Positions 52,888 through 60,664 of a DNA stretch of 64,000 nucleotides are shown in pieces; position 1 is the stretch's first letter; the number at the start of each line of letters is the position of its first letter. The stretch spans positions 620,001 through 684,000 of the forward strand of contig JAIOPC010000014.1 in assembly GCA_021414085.1 (NCBI GenBank), written 5' to 3'. The notes beneath the pieces are model-generated. The model saw only the letters and a program-made list of their open reading frames with translations, was not told the origin of the DNA and searched no databases. Source of the stretch: Actinomycetes bacterium. GTDB lineage: Bacteria; Actinomycetota; Acidimicrobiia; Acidimicrobiales; Ilumatobacteraceae. Both the position numbers and the translations under genes were made by a program.

Positions 52888-53526
52888 ATGGCTGATCTTG
52901 AGTTCTTTTTCGACGCGGTGTGCCCGTTTGCTTGGGTGACGTCACGATGGGTCACCGAGGTCCAGCAAACGCGCGATGTCGAGGTCGAGTGGCGCTTCAT
53001 CTCTTTGAAGATGATTAACGAGGGCACCACGGACGGGGCGTATGGCGACAGGTTCCGCGACAGCCACATGGCCGGTTTGTTCTCCCATCGAGTGTGCGAC
53101 GAAGTTCGAATCCAGCATGGCAACGATGCTGTGGGTGCGCTCTACACAGCGTTGGGTGATGCGTTTCACACACACCCGCGCCTGCCCAAGATCAACGTCG
53201 ACCCCGCAGCGTTCATGATCGAAATGCTGAAGGCGGCCGACCTGCCGACCGACTATGCAGCACACGTGCACGACGAATCACACGATGCGTACATCCGCCA
53301 AGACACCGAACTGGCGTTTAGTCGCACGGGCCGCGATGTCGGCACACCGATCATTACGTTCCACCCAGGGCAAGCCAACGAAGGAAGTTTCTTCGGACCG
53401 GTGATCTCCTCCATCCCTCGCGGTGACGATGCGCTACGCCTGTGGGACGCGATTGAGGTTGTTGCCACCTCGACGGACATGTCCGAGCTGAAGCGCTCCA
53501 ATCGCGCGCCGCTGAATTTCAACTAG
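52888..53526 (+). CDS. DsbA-family oxidoreductase (mycothiol-linked Rv2466c-like), single-Cys active site
   Basis: The protein is 212 residues. 'ADLEFFFDAVCPFAWVTSRW' is the thioredoxin-fold start, matching the actinobacterial Rv2466c-like/HCCA isomerase-related group. The motif is C-P-F-A rather than CxxC, so only one active-site Cys remains, which would suit a glutaredoxin-like, mycothiol-dependent monothiol mechanism. 'VGTPIITFHPGQ' carries the cis-proline loop. There is no signal peptide, so it is cytoplasmic. It sits between infB and rbfA, an unusual guest in this conserved block. Confidence 0.82.
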   Translation: MADLEFFFDAVCPFAWVTSRWVTEVQQTRDVEVEWRFISLKMINEGTTDGAYGDRFRDSHMAGLFSHRVCDEVRIQHGNDAVGALYTALGDAFHTHPRLPKINVDPAAFMIEMLKAADLPTDYAAHVHDESHDAYIRQDTELAFSRTGRDVGTPIITFHPGQANEGSFFGPVISSIPRGDDALRLWDAIEVVATSTDMSELKRSNRAPLNFN

Positions 53527-53536
53527 GAGGCGTGTA

Positions 53537-53944
53537 GTGACAAAGCCCCGCCGTCCATCGGCCCCATCGACGCACCGTTATCCCCGTACCGCGCGGCTCA
53601 GCGAATCGTTGCGTGAGGTGATTGCAGAAGAACTCACCCGCATCGACGACGAGCGGCTTTCACTGGTCACCGTTACCTCCATCGATGTCGATCCCGAGAT
53701 GAACCGCGCAATCGTGTTCTTCGACTCGTTGGTCGGCGAAGAAGGCGACGCGGAGATTCTGGCTGCGCTTGGCGAGCATCGTGTGCGTATTCAGTCCTCC
53801 GTCGGGCGTCAGGTGCGCGCCAAGAAGACCCCGATTCTCAGCTTCAAACCCGACGACTCGATCCGTGCCGCCGAGCGCATCGAACGGGTTCTGCGCGACA
53901 AGGCGACGTTGCCCGAACGCCCGCCGTCACCAGATGAGGACTAG
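53537..53944 (+). CDS. rbfA: Ribosome-binding factor A
   Basis: The protein is 135 residues with a GTG start six bases after AGGAGG. 'TARLSESLREVIAEELTRIDDERL', 'LVTVTSIDVDPEMNRAIVFF' and 'RIQSSVGRQVRAKKTPILSF' follow the KH-like RbfA fold. It helps 16S rRNA 5'-end maturation and 30S assembly. The TAG stop shares its last base with the truB GTG. Confidence 0.92.
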   Translation: MTKPRRPSAPSTHRYPRTARLSESLREVIAEELTRIDDERLSLVTVTSIDVDPEMNRAIVFFDSLVGEEGDAEILAALGEHRVRIQSSVGRQVRAKKTPILSFKPDDSIRAAERIERVLRDKATLPERPPSPDED

Positions 53945-54825
53945 TGGCGCGTCGCAAGCCACCATCAACACACGGGCTGGCAGTTGTCGATAAGCCTGCC
54001 GGGGTCACCAGCCACGATGTTGTTGGCATGTTGCGCCGCCGCTTCAACGAGAGGCAGGTTGGTCACGCAGGCACGCTCGATCCGGACGCGACGGGTGTAC
54101 TGCTGGTCGGCGTCGGGCGGGCGACGCGGCTGTTGCGGTTTCTCACCGACCTGGGCAAGACGTACTCCGGTCAGGTCGTGTTCGGCACGACAACCGACTC
54201 GTTGGACAGCACCGGTGCGGTGACCGGCACCTTCGAGATGAACGACCTCACTGAAGCGCGAGTTCGCGATGCGGTAAGCCAGCATCTGACGGGCGCGATT
54301 GAGCAGATCCCGCCGATGGTCAGTGCGGTCAAGATCGACGGGCGGCGACTGTACGAACTGGCGCGCGATGGTGTCGAGATCGAACGCGCACCGCGACCCG
54401 TTGTCGTTCACCGCTTCGACGTCGTCGCAACCGCCGACCCGCTGGTGTACAGCATTGAAGTGCAGTGCTCGAAGGGCACGTACATCCGCACACTCGCCGA
54501 CGACCTTGGACGGCTGTGCGGCGGTGGCGCGCACTTGCGCGGTCTTCGTCGCGTGGCCGTCGGTAGTTTCCGTGTGGAGGACGCGGCTAGCCCCGACGAT
54601 GTGCAACTGCTCACGCTGCCGCAAGCCGTTCGCGACTACCCAACTATCACGGTGTCGGAGGCGCAAGCCGTCATGGTCCGCAATGGGCGCCTGCTCGAGC
54701 GCACCGAGTGCGGAGTTTCCGGCGATGGACCGTGGGCTGTTCTGGACCCTGCCGGCGAATTGATGGCCATGTATGAGGCCGCGGCCAATGATCGGGTGAA
54801 GCCATCAGTCGTACTGCCCTTGTAG
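53944..54825 (+). CDS. truB: tRNA pseudouridine(55) synthase
   Basis: The protein is 293 residues from a GTG start. 'GLAVVDKPAGVTSHDVVGML' and 'VGHAGTLDPDATGVLLVGVG' are the TruB motifs; the Asp in 'TLDPDA' is catalytic. 'SAVKIDGRRLYELAR' and 'CSKGTYIRTLADDLG' follow. It makes the T-loop pseudouridine in tRNA. A C-terminal PUA-like segment of modest length is present. It is ten bases from ribF. Confidence 0.95.
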   Translation: MARRKPPSTHGLAVVDKPAGVTSHDVVGMLRRRFNERQVGHAGTLDPDATGVLLVGVGRATRLLRFLTDLGKTYSGQVVFGTTTDSLDSTGAVTGTFEMNDLTEARVRDAVSQHLTGAIEQIPPMVSAVKIDGRRLYELARDGVEIERAPRPVVVHRFDVVATADPLVYSIEVQCSKGTYIRTLADDLGRLCGGGAHLRGLRRVAVGSFRVEDAASPDDVQLLTLPQAVRDYPTITVSEAQAVMVRNGRLLERTECGVSGDGPWAVLDPAGELMAMYEAAANDRVKPSVVLPL

Positions 54826-54834
54826 CCTTTTGAC

Positions 54835-55779
54835 GTGCGCATCGTCACCGATCTCACCGTCTCGCCGTGGCCCGGCGAGCGCACGATCATCACGATCGGC
54901 GCATACGACGGGGTGCACCTCGGTCACCAGGCGGTCATCGCCGACGTGCGGCGATTGGCGCAAGCGACCGGTGCCCGCTCGGCTGTCGTAACTTTCGACC
55001 GCCATCCGGCTTCGGTCGTGCGGCCCGAGAGCGCGCCGCAACTGCTGACCGACCTTGACCAGAAGCTCGAGTTGCTGGCGGCGACCGGTGTCGATGCGAC
55101 CGTCGTTGTGCGCTTCGACGAGGAGCAGTCTCGCGAAGATCCAATGGCTTTTGCACAACGAGTGCTCGTCGACTGTCTGGCGACCTCGATCGTGGTGGTC
55201 GGCGACGACTTTCACTTCGGCCGCGATCGTCGGGGCAACGTCAGCACGCTGCGCGAACTTGGCGCGCGCGAGGACTTTGACGTTCAGCCGCTGTCCCTAG
55301 TGCAGCGCAGCGACGGCCCGGACGAGTCGATCAGCTCAACGGCAATTCGCCGTGCCCTTGCGGGTGGTCAGGTCGAGATCGCAGCCGGCATGCTTGGCCA
55401 TCCGTTCGAAGCACGCGGCGTTGTGGTGCAGGGCGATCAACGCGGCCGCCAGTTGGGCTTTCCGACCGCCAACGTGCATGTGCCCAACGTCATCTGCCTG
55501 CCGGCCGATGGCGTGTACGCCGGTTGGTACTTCCGACCAGACGGCAGTCGGCACCAATGCGCCATCAATCGCGGTCGTCGCCCAACATTCTTCGAGCACG
55601 CGGATCACTCGGTGCTCGAGGCGCACCTGCTCGACTTTGACGGCGACCTATACGGCGAATCTGCACGCGTGCAGTTCCAGAGTTTCCTGCGCAGCGAGCG
55701 CAAGTTCGATGGCATCGACGCTTTGATCAGCCAGCTGAAGAACGACGTCGACCGCGCCCGCGGCGCTCTCGCTGGTTAG
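54835..55779 (+). CDS. ribF: Bifunctional riboflavin kinase / FAD synthetase
   Basis: The protein is 314 residues from a GTG start. The N-terminal nucleotidyltransferase domain has 'TIGAYDGVHLGHQAVIADVR' and 'VVVGDDFHFGRDRRGNV', and the ISSTAIR motif is seen as 'SISSTAIRRALAGG'. The C-terminal kinase domain has 'GRQLGFPTANVHVP' and 'LEAHLLDFDGDLYGE'. It makes FMN and FAD. It is the last plus-strand gene of the block before the minus-strand transporter island; its TAG overlaps the convergent gene's stop by four bases. Confidence 0.95.
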   Translation: MRIVTDLTVSPWPGERTIITIGAYDGVHLGHQAVIADVRRLAQATGARSAVVTFDRHPASVVRPESAPQLLTDLDQKLELLAATGVDATVVVRFDEEQSREDPMAFAQRVLVDCLATSIVVVGDDFHFGRDRRGNVSTLRELGAREDFDVQPLSLVQRSDGPDESISSTAIRRALAGGQVEIAAGMLGHPFEARGVVVQGDQRGRQLGFPTANVHVPNVICLPADGVYAGWYFRPDGSRHQCAINRGRRPTFFEHADHSVLEAHLLDFDGDLYGESARVQFQSFLRSERKFDGIDALISQLKNDVDRARGALAG

Positions 55780-56951
55780 CTCGCTGGCCAGATGAGAGTG
55801 CCAGCGTTGTCGTAGACACCCTCGAGGACCGACACATCAAGGAGAGTGTCGATGATCGGCACTTCGCCACCGAACAGACCGCTCTCGGCGTATACCGTCA
55901 CCTCGTTGAGTAGTTCGTCGACTAACGGCAGGCCTAGCGGAGCCCCGTCGGCGACCGCCCCTTTCAGCAGATCAGACTGCACCTGCCAGCGCGCTGCTTC
56001 GCCCTCAGGCGTAAAGAAGGCAGCGTCGCCTCGCGCGTTGAGCGCATCGACTGCAACCTGCACGGCCGCGTCCGGGTCGGCGACGGCATCGGCCAACCCG
56101 CGCATTGTGGCGCGCATGAAGTCTTGCGCGGCCGTTGGGTGCTCTTGCAAGAAGGTGACATTGGTATAGATCACTCCGAAGCTGCCGGGAATGTCGTAGT
56201 CGCTTGGGTCGTACAGTTTGAAGGGCACGTTGTTGGCTTCTAACTGGAAGGGCTCGTTGCTCTTGTAACCCGGGAATCCGACGATGCCAGGCGCCTCAAT
56301 GTGCACCATTGGGTCGAACCCGTCGAGCAGCACGGTCTCGTAATCCACGTCGAGCACAAGCCCGGCTTGGGCGAGCATGGCGCGCACCGATGGCGTGATA
56401 GCGCCCTTCACACCAATCTTCTTGCCGCGAACATCCTCGAGCGACGCGACCTCTCCGTCCTTGGTGATCAAGGCGTCGATTCCGGTGCGTCCTTCGACTG
56501 CGAGTGCGACGAACCCGGCATCGTTCGCCCCGGCGAAGTCGACGACCTCACTGAACGAACCAGCGGATGCAAACTGGGCGTCGTTGGCTGCGATCAGGGG
56601 ATAGTTGTCGGTTGAGAAGCTGGCCCGCACCTCGACCTTGAGGCACAGCTCGTCGTAGTAGCCCTTGCTCTCTGCGTTGAGGACATCGATGATGCTGGCG
56701 TCGGCATGAAGGTCGAAGCCGGAGAGATAAAGGATCGTGCCCGCAGCCTGGTTGGCCGCGCAACGCTCGGCGGGAAAGGGCTCGTCGGCGTGTACGTCGA
56801 GGTTGGCCGGGACGGAATCACCGACGAGAGAATCGTCGGTGCTGCCGTTTGACGAAACTTGTGGGGTCCCGATCGTGGTGTCGTCGCCGCTGCATGAAAC
56901 GAACAGCACGAACGATGAGAGGATGATCGGTAAGGAGGTTCGGCGAGCCAT
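55776..56951 (-). CDS. ABC transporter substrate-binding lipoprotein, NMT1/SsuA type
   Basis: The protein is 391 residues. The lipoprotein signal ends at Cys20 ('FVLFVSCSGDD'), followed by a Ser/Asp linker to about residue 65. The periplasmic-binding fold shows 'AAGTILYLSGFDLHADASII' then 'DLRGKK'-type 'LEDVRGKKIGVKGAI', the hallmark of NMT1/SsuA-like proteins that bind thiamine pyrimidine precursors, sulfonates, nitrate or aromatic acids. The ligand cannot be read. It is the last gene of a four-gene operon with ATPase, permease and a chorismate mutase-VOC protein. Confidence 0.88.
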   Translation of the reverse strand: MARRTSLPIILSSFVLFVSCSGDDTTIGTPQVSSNGSTDDSLVGDSVPANLDVHADEPFPAERCAANQAAGTILYLSGFDLHADASIIDVLNAESKGYYDELCLKVEVRASFSTDNYPLIAANDAQFASAGSFSEVVDFAGANDAGFVALAVEGRTGIDALITKDGEVASLEDVRGKKIGVKGAITPSVRAMLAQAGLVLDVDYETVLLDGFDPMVHIEAPGIVGFPGYKSNEPFQLEANNVPFKLYDPSDYDIPGSFGVIYTNVTFLQEHPTAAQDFMRATMRGLADAVADPDAAVQVAVDALNARGDAAFFTPEGEAARWQVQSDLLKGAVADGAPLGLPLVDELLNEVTVYAESGLFGGEVPIIDTLLDVSVLEGVYDNAGTLIWPAS

Positions 56952-56960
56952 CTGGTGAGC

Positions 56961-57752
56961 TTACGGGGCGAGGGCATCGAACAACTGCACGACGTTCGCA
57001 GTGCCAACGCCAACTCGATGCCCAGTGCGCGAGATGAATCCGAGCTGAACTCCGCTCGCCGGATCGTTCGCCGCGAAGAACTGCTCGTGGCCATCGGCAT
57101 CGACAGCCACCTCGGTCAGCAACGGCGCGCCGCCGGTTACCAGGCACGCTCGTGCGTAACCAGCATCGAGCACTTCGATCGCGACGTGTTGCACGCCCGG
57201 CCCGCGCTCGGCGAGATAGCGCGCGACCGCGGGAGAGGCCTCGGGGCCGACTAAGACAAAAGTCACACCGCCGACAGCCACCGCCGCGACGCCCGGGCGC
57301 GGGTCGGCGAGGGTGACCTCGTGAAAGCCGAAACGCGCGCACATCGAGGTGGTGGCAGCGACAAGGTCGTGCACCGCTAGCACGACGTGGTCGACCCGAC
57401 TTGCAACGGTGTCGAGCCCACCTCGATCAGCCTCAGCGGCGCGCTTCTCGGGTGCCGGATCGCGGCGCTGGCGGGCGACCTCGATGCGATGCGTTTCCGT
57501 CAGCAGCACTCGGAAGAGTTGTTCGGCGAAGTCCGGGTCGACACCGGCCTGGATCGCCTGCTGGCGGCGGGAAGTGACGACGTCGCGAACTCGATTGGGT
57601 TGGATGACCGGAGTATCGAAGCCCTCCTTCACCACCGCCACCTCCCGACACGCAGCGAGTCGTTCAGCGATGATCGCGATCAGGGCCGCGTCGAGCTGAT
57701 CGATTCGTGCGCGCAGAGCGGCAAGGTCCGCCGTTGCTTCGTCGGAAATCAT
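56961..57752 (-). CDS. Chorismate mutase (AroQ)-VOC domain fusion
   Basis: The start chosen is the ATG at 57752 (263 residues), which overlaps the permease stop as ATGA. Residues of about 8-92 match AroQ chorismate mutase: 'LAALRARIDQLDAALIAIIAERL', 'EVAVVKEG' with the active-site Lys, and 'PNRVRDVV' with the Arg near 54-56. A charged linker (93-118) leads to a VOC domain: 'VDHVVLAVHDLVAATTSMCARFGF', 'GVQHVAIEVLD' and 'GVQLGFIS'. The VOC part is reminiscent of half of a 4-hydroxyphenylpyruvate dioxygenase/hydroxymandelate synthase, but the final Glu ligand is not evident. The gene is embedded between permease and binding-protein genes, so the transported compound is probably linked to chorismate or aromatic metabolism (inference). 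Confidence 0.82.
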   Translation of the reverse strand: MISDEATADLAALRARIDQLDAALIAIIAERLAACREVAVVKEGFDTPVIQPNRVRDVVTSRRQQAIQAGVDPDFAEQLFRVLLTETHRIEVARQRRDPAPEKRAAEADRGGLDTVASRVDHVVLAVHDLVAATTSMCARFGFHEVTLADPRPGVAAVAVGGVTFVLVGPEASPAVARYLAERGPGVQHVAIEVLDAGYARACLVTGGAPLLTEVAVDADGHEQFFAANDPASGVQLGFISRTGHRVGVGTANVVQLFDALAP

Positions 57753-58513
57753 CGGTTCTCGGTTCTTTGGGCTGCGTGCCAGTGCAACACAGTTCGTTCG
57801 AGTAGTGAAAGCAGTAGCAGGGCGACGACTCCAACAACAGCGATCGAAAACACCGACGCCCACAGGCGGTCGGCTTGGTTGTTGGCGGCAGCGGAGCGCC
57901 CTATGTTTCCGATGCCTTCGTTGGAGAAGTTGGCGCCTTCCACGTAGTACGCGATCGCGAGCGCAAGTCCGACGTTGAAGCGAGCGGTGGTGAAGAGCAG
58001 TGGCGCTGCAGACGGAAGTCGCACCCGGGTCAGAACTTCGAGGCGTGATGCATCGACGGACGACATCAGTTCCAGTGTCGCTGGCTCAACGCTGCGCATG
58101 CCATCAACAGAGGCAAACACGAACGCCGGTAGGCACACAAGGGTGACCATGAACAGCGCCGGTGCTGATCCCAGCCCAAGCCAGACGACGACCGAGCTGA
58201 CATATGCGATCCACGGCACCACCTGAATTAGCAGCAGGATCGGTTGCGCGGCGCGCTCCAGGAAGCGGTTACTGGCAAGCACGGCGCCGAAGGCGACCGC
58301 GAGCAGCAGTGCGAACAAAAGCCCGAGCATCGAATGCTGCACCGTGACCCAGGCGGCGTCGAGGTAGTCGCTACGGAACTTCCATAGGTAGTTCACGGCC
58401 GAGGACGGCGCTCGCAGAATGAAGGGTCGCACGTTGAATGCTCGAACGAAGCCCTCCCAGACGGCGACGAAGACGACGATGCCGACCAAAGGTGCGAAAG
58501 CGCGTCGCGTCAC
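57749..58513 (-). CDS. ABC transporter permease, NitT/TauT type
   Basis: The start chosen is the GTG at 58513 (254 residues), overlapping the ATPase stop as GTGA. Six hydrophobic segments are visible. The EAA-like cytoplasmic loop is 'TLELMSSVDASRLEVLTRVRLPSAAPLLF', and 'VVPWIAYVSSVVVWLGLGSA' is typical of SsuC/ThiX-type permeases. It forms the channel with the ATPase encoded just upstream and the lipoprotein encoded downstream. Confidence 0.9.
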   Translation of the reverse strand: MTRRAFAPLVGIVVFVAVWEGFVRAFNVRPFILRAPSSAVNYLWKFRSDYLDAAWVTVQHSMLGLLFALLLAVAFGAVLASNRFLERAAQPILLLIQVVPWIAYVSSVVVWLGLGSAPALFMVTLVCLPAFVFASVDGMRSVEPATLELMSSVDASRLEVLTRVRLPSAAPLLFTTARFNVGLALAIAYYVEGANFSNEGIGNIGRSAAANNQADRLWASVFSIAVVGVVALLLLSLLERTVLHWHAAQRTENR

Positions 58514-59268
58514 GGTCGCATGGCTCCGTGTAGCGCATGTCGCGCCTCGGCACACAACTCGACGAACCTTGAGTCGTCCTCAATGTCGCGCGCTCGCGGG
58601 CGAGGCAAATCAACGTTGAAATCGGCGACGACGCGCGCTGGCCGTGGCGAGCAAACGATCACGCGATCGCTCAGCGCGACTGCCTCGGAGATGTTGTGCG
58701 TGACGAACAGCACTGTTACTCCGCGCCCTTCCACCAATTGGTTGAGCAGTAGTCGCATCTCCGAGCGTGTGATCTCGTCGAGCGCCGCGAAAGGTTCGTC
58801 CATCACCAACAGCGGAGAGTGCAGCGACAATGCCCGGACGAGCGCAACTCGTTGCTGCATGCCACCAGAGAGTTCGTGCGGATACGACTCCATGAAGTCG
58901 CCGAGTCCGACTTCTCGCAGCAAGGTGTTCGGATTCGCGGCGTCGGGTGGATTGGCGGCGCGATTGATGTCGAGCAGCAGGTGTGCATTCGCCCGCACTG
59001 TGCGCCAGGGCAGTAGTCCGGGCTGTTGCGGCACCAGCCCAACGCGCTTGTGCGAACGGGCGACTGCTGGGGGAGACCCGTCCACGAGGACGGTGCCAGA
59101 ACTGGCCGCTTCGAGGCCAGCGACGACTCGGACCAGAGTGGTCTTGCCGCACCCCGAGGGTCCGATGAAGCTGACAAACGAGCCGGATTCGATCTCTAAC
59201 GAGACGTTGTCGAGCACCTCAAGGTCGCCGAAGGACTTGTTGAGGCCGTGCAACGCAACATTGCTCAT
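58510..59268 (-). CDS. ABC transporter ATPase, NitT/TauT type
   Basis: The start chosen is the ATG at 59268 (252 residues); the track GTG at 59316 would translate the upstream hairpin. Walker A is 'GPSGCGKTTLVR', the Q-loop is in 'GLVPQQPGLLPWRTV', the signature 'HELSGGMQQRVALVRAL', Walker B 'LLVMDEPFAALD' and the switch His in 'FVTHNISEAV'. The 'LLPWRTV' wording is characteristic of SsuB/TauB/ThiZ-type importers. It is the first gene of the operon. Confidence 0.93.
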   Translation of the reverse strand: MSNVALHGLNKSFGDLEVLDNVSLEIESGSFVSFIGPSGCGKTTLVRVVAGLEAASSGTVLVDGSPPAVARSHKRVGLVPQQPGLLPWRTVRANAHLLLDINRAANPPDAANPNTLLREVGLGDFMESYPHELSGGMQQRVALVRALSLHSPLLVMDEPFAALDEITRSEMRLLLNQLVEGRGVTVLFVTHNISEAVALSDRVIVCSPRPARVVADFNVDLPRPRARDIEDDSRFVELCAEARHALHGAMRP

Positions 59269-59272
59269 CGAA

Positions 59273-59321
59273 GTCGAGTGTACGGAGTCACCCGCTGAAG
59301 GATGACCCCGTAGCACTCGAC
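59273..59321 (-). promoter_or_regulatory. Long, nearly perfect hairpin upstream of the ABC transporter operon
   Basis: In minus-strand RNA, GTCGAGTG, one bulged C and TACGGGGTCATCC pair with GGGTGACTCCGTA and CACTCGAC around a 6-base loop: 21 pairs with one bulge and two G-U wobbles. On the plus strand the two wobbles become A-C mismatches, so the structure favours the minus-strand transcript. It starts eight bases after the preceding gene's stop and ends four bases before the ATPase ATG. It may end the upstream transcript or control translation of the transporter. No T-tract follows. Confidence 0.5.
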
Positions 59322-59329
59322 CCCTGCTG

Positions 59330-59983
59330 TCAGTAGGTGTCCGCGGTCTTCCACAGATGGACGCTGGTCGCCAGGATCCAGATCATCCAGGTAACGAATC
59401 CGATCAGACCGAAGTACATCACCGCGTCGTCGTCGCTCATCGCGCCGACCGACCCGACGAGAAACGCGAGCGCAGGCAACAGACCGAGCATGGCATTCCA
59501 CTTCGGCAAGAACCCGGTGCGCAGCGCCAGCAGGTTGGTCGCCGCGAGATGGGCAGCGATGAACGGCCCGGCCAGCGAGAGCACCACCATTGACATGGTG
59601 TAGAAGAACCTGGCTTGATCTTCGCCCACCCCATCGACACGAATCGCGACGGTCGTCAGAATCGCAGTTGAGGCTGCGAACATGGCACCGCTGCCGAGAA
59701 AGCCGACGAGCGATACGACGGACAACCGATGGTTGTTGCCCTCAGCCTTAGCCATTCGGCGCCAGAGCGAGCCGAACCACAGCAGAAGGACAAACAACGA
59801 AAGCGCACCGAGGAGAGCGCTTGTGCGGATACCGCTTGCCTGGTCGGTGAACCACTCAAGAACCTTTGCGTTGCTGTCGTCCTTCTTGGGTGGTGTCCCC
59901 TGCAGAATGACTCCGACGACGTTCAGGATGACGAACCCCACGCCACCCAGTACTGCCCACTTTTCCCACTTCTTGTCATCCAT
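59330..59983 (-). CDS. Multi-pass membrane protein of unknown function
   Basis: The protein is 217 residues with GGGGG-type purine-rich sequence before the ATG. It begins 'MDDKKWEKWAVLGGVGFVIL' and has about six hydrophobic segments with a short extracytoplasmic acidic loop ('KKDDSNAKVLEWFTD'). The pattern is like DUF4386-type integral membrane proteins, without specific motifs. It is separated from the ABC operon by the long hairpin and is divergent from rpsO. Confidence 0.65.
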   Translation of the reverse strand: MDDKKWEKWAVLGGVGFVILNVVGVILQGTPPKKDDSNAKVLEWFTDQASGIRTSALLGALSLFVLLLWFGSLWRRMAKAEGNNHRLSVVSLVGFLGSGAMFAASTAILTTVAIRVDGVGEDQARFFYTMSMVVLSLAGPFIAAHLAATNLLALRTGFLPKWNAMLGLLPALAFLVGSVGAMSDDDAVMYFGLIGFVTWMIWILATSVHLWKTADTY

Positions 59984-60155
59984 TTGATGACCCCCTTTCG
60001 GTGCTCAACAGTAATCAGGCCACTGATATCGCCCGCGCACTCTTGCCGACCAGGCGCTAGCATTGCTGCGTCCACTGGGGCCATACCTCCGGTGCGATGC
60101 CAACGGCCCTGCCGGTGGCGACCTCCACTCAGCCCACGGGCACGGAAGGCAAGCA
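59984..60155 (+). other. Divergent intergenic region containing the rpsO leader
   Basis: This 172-base region holds the promoters of the membrane protein gene (minus) and rpsO (plus). The part from about 60090 to 60150 is rich in complementary GC segments (GGTGCGATGCC, GGCCCTGCCGGTGGC), so the rpsO leader is probably structured; S15 autoregulates in many bacteria. I could not assign a known fold or a convincing promoter. Confidence 0.3.
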
Positions 60156-60425
60156 ATGACTAAGCACGCAATGGATAAGTCTGTCGTGATCGGCGCTCAC
60201 AAGCTGAGCCCCACCGACACCGGTTCGCCCGAGGTGCAGATCGCGCTGCAAACGGCGCGCATTAACCACCTCACCGAGCACTTCAAGACGCACGTCAAGG
60301 ATCACCACAGTCGCCGCGGTCTGCTGCGCTTGGTCGGCCAGCGTCGCCGCATGCTCGATTATGTGCGTGGCATCGATGTCGAGCGCTACCGCAAGATCGT
60401 GCAAACAAACGGGCTGCGCCGTTAA
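60156..60425 (+). CDS. rpsO: Ribosomal protein uS15
   Basis: The start chosen is the ATG at 60156 (89 residues, the family's normal length), with GGAAGG seven bases upstream. '[31 protein letters not shown]' and '[21 protein letters not shown]' are the S15 signature regions contacting the 16S rRNA three-way junction. It is upstream of pnp as in most bacteria. Confidence 0.97.
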   Translation: MTKHAMDKSVVIGAHKLSPTDTGSPEVQIALQTARINHLTEHFKTHVKDHHSRRGLLRLVGQRRRMLDYVRGIDVERYRKIVQTNGLRR

Positions 60426-60489
60426 CTAGACCCTCGTTAACTAGGCGTCGCGAAACCCCGTTACCGCCCGGCTGCCTGGTAGCCTGGGC
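60420..60489 (+). other. rpsO-pnp spacer: direct repeat and hairpin
   Basis: CGTTAACTAG occurs at 60420-60429 (covering the rpsO stop) and again at 60435-60444. A hairpin GCCCGGCT/AGCC(T)GGGC with one bulge follows at 60466-60489. It has no T-tract, so it is more likely an RNA-processing site (RNase III-type sites occur at this place in other bacteria) than a terminator. The rest of the leader to 60664 shows only weak pairing, for example CCGCCTAA/TTAGGGGG near 60560-60582. Confidence 0.35.
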
Positions 60490-60664
60490 ACGACATATCA
60501 ACCGAGCGGACTCACATGAATCGGTTGTCAGTCGCGAGTGCCGAGGCTCCCCGCCTAACTCACAATTAGGGGGTTGCAGCCGTCGACATTGACGACTGGG
60601 AACCGGCTTCCGCTCCAATAGCACCCGTTGTCTTTCGGCGCGTGGTGTGTGAAAGGAGCTCGCC

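Noticed and set aside
59269-59329. TPP riboswitch for the NMT1-type transporter
   Set aside because: The CUGAGA and ACCUGA-type conserved segments are absent; only a simple long hairpin is present.
60426-60664. Small RNA gene or tRNA in the pnp leader
   Set aside because: Pairing is weak, no T-loop or other family signature is visible, and nothing supports an independent transcript.
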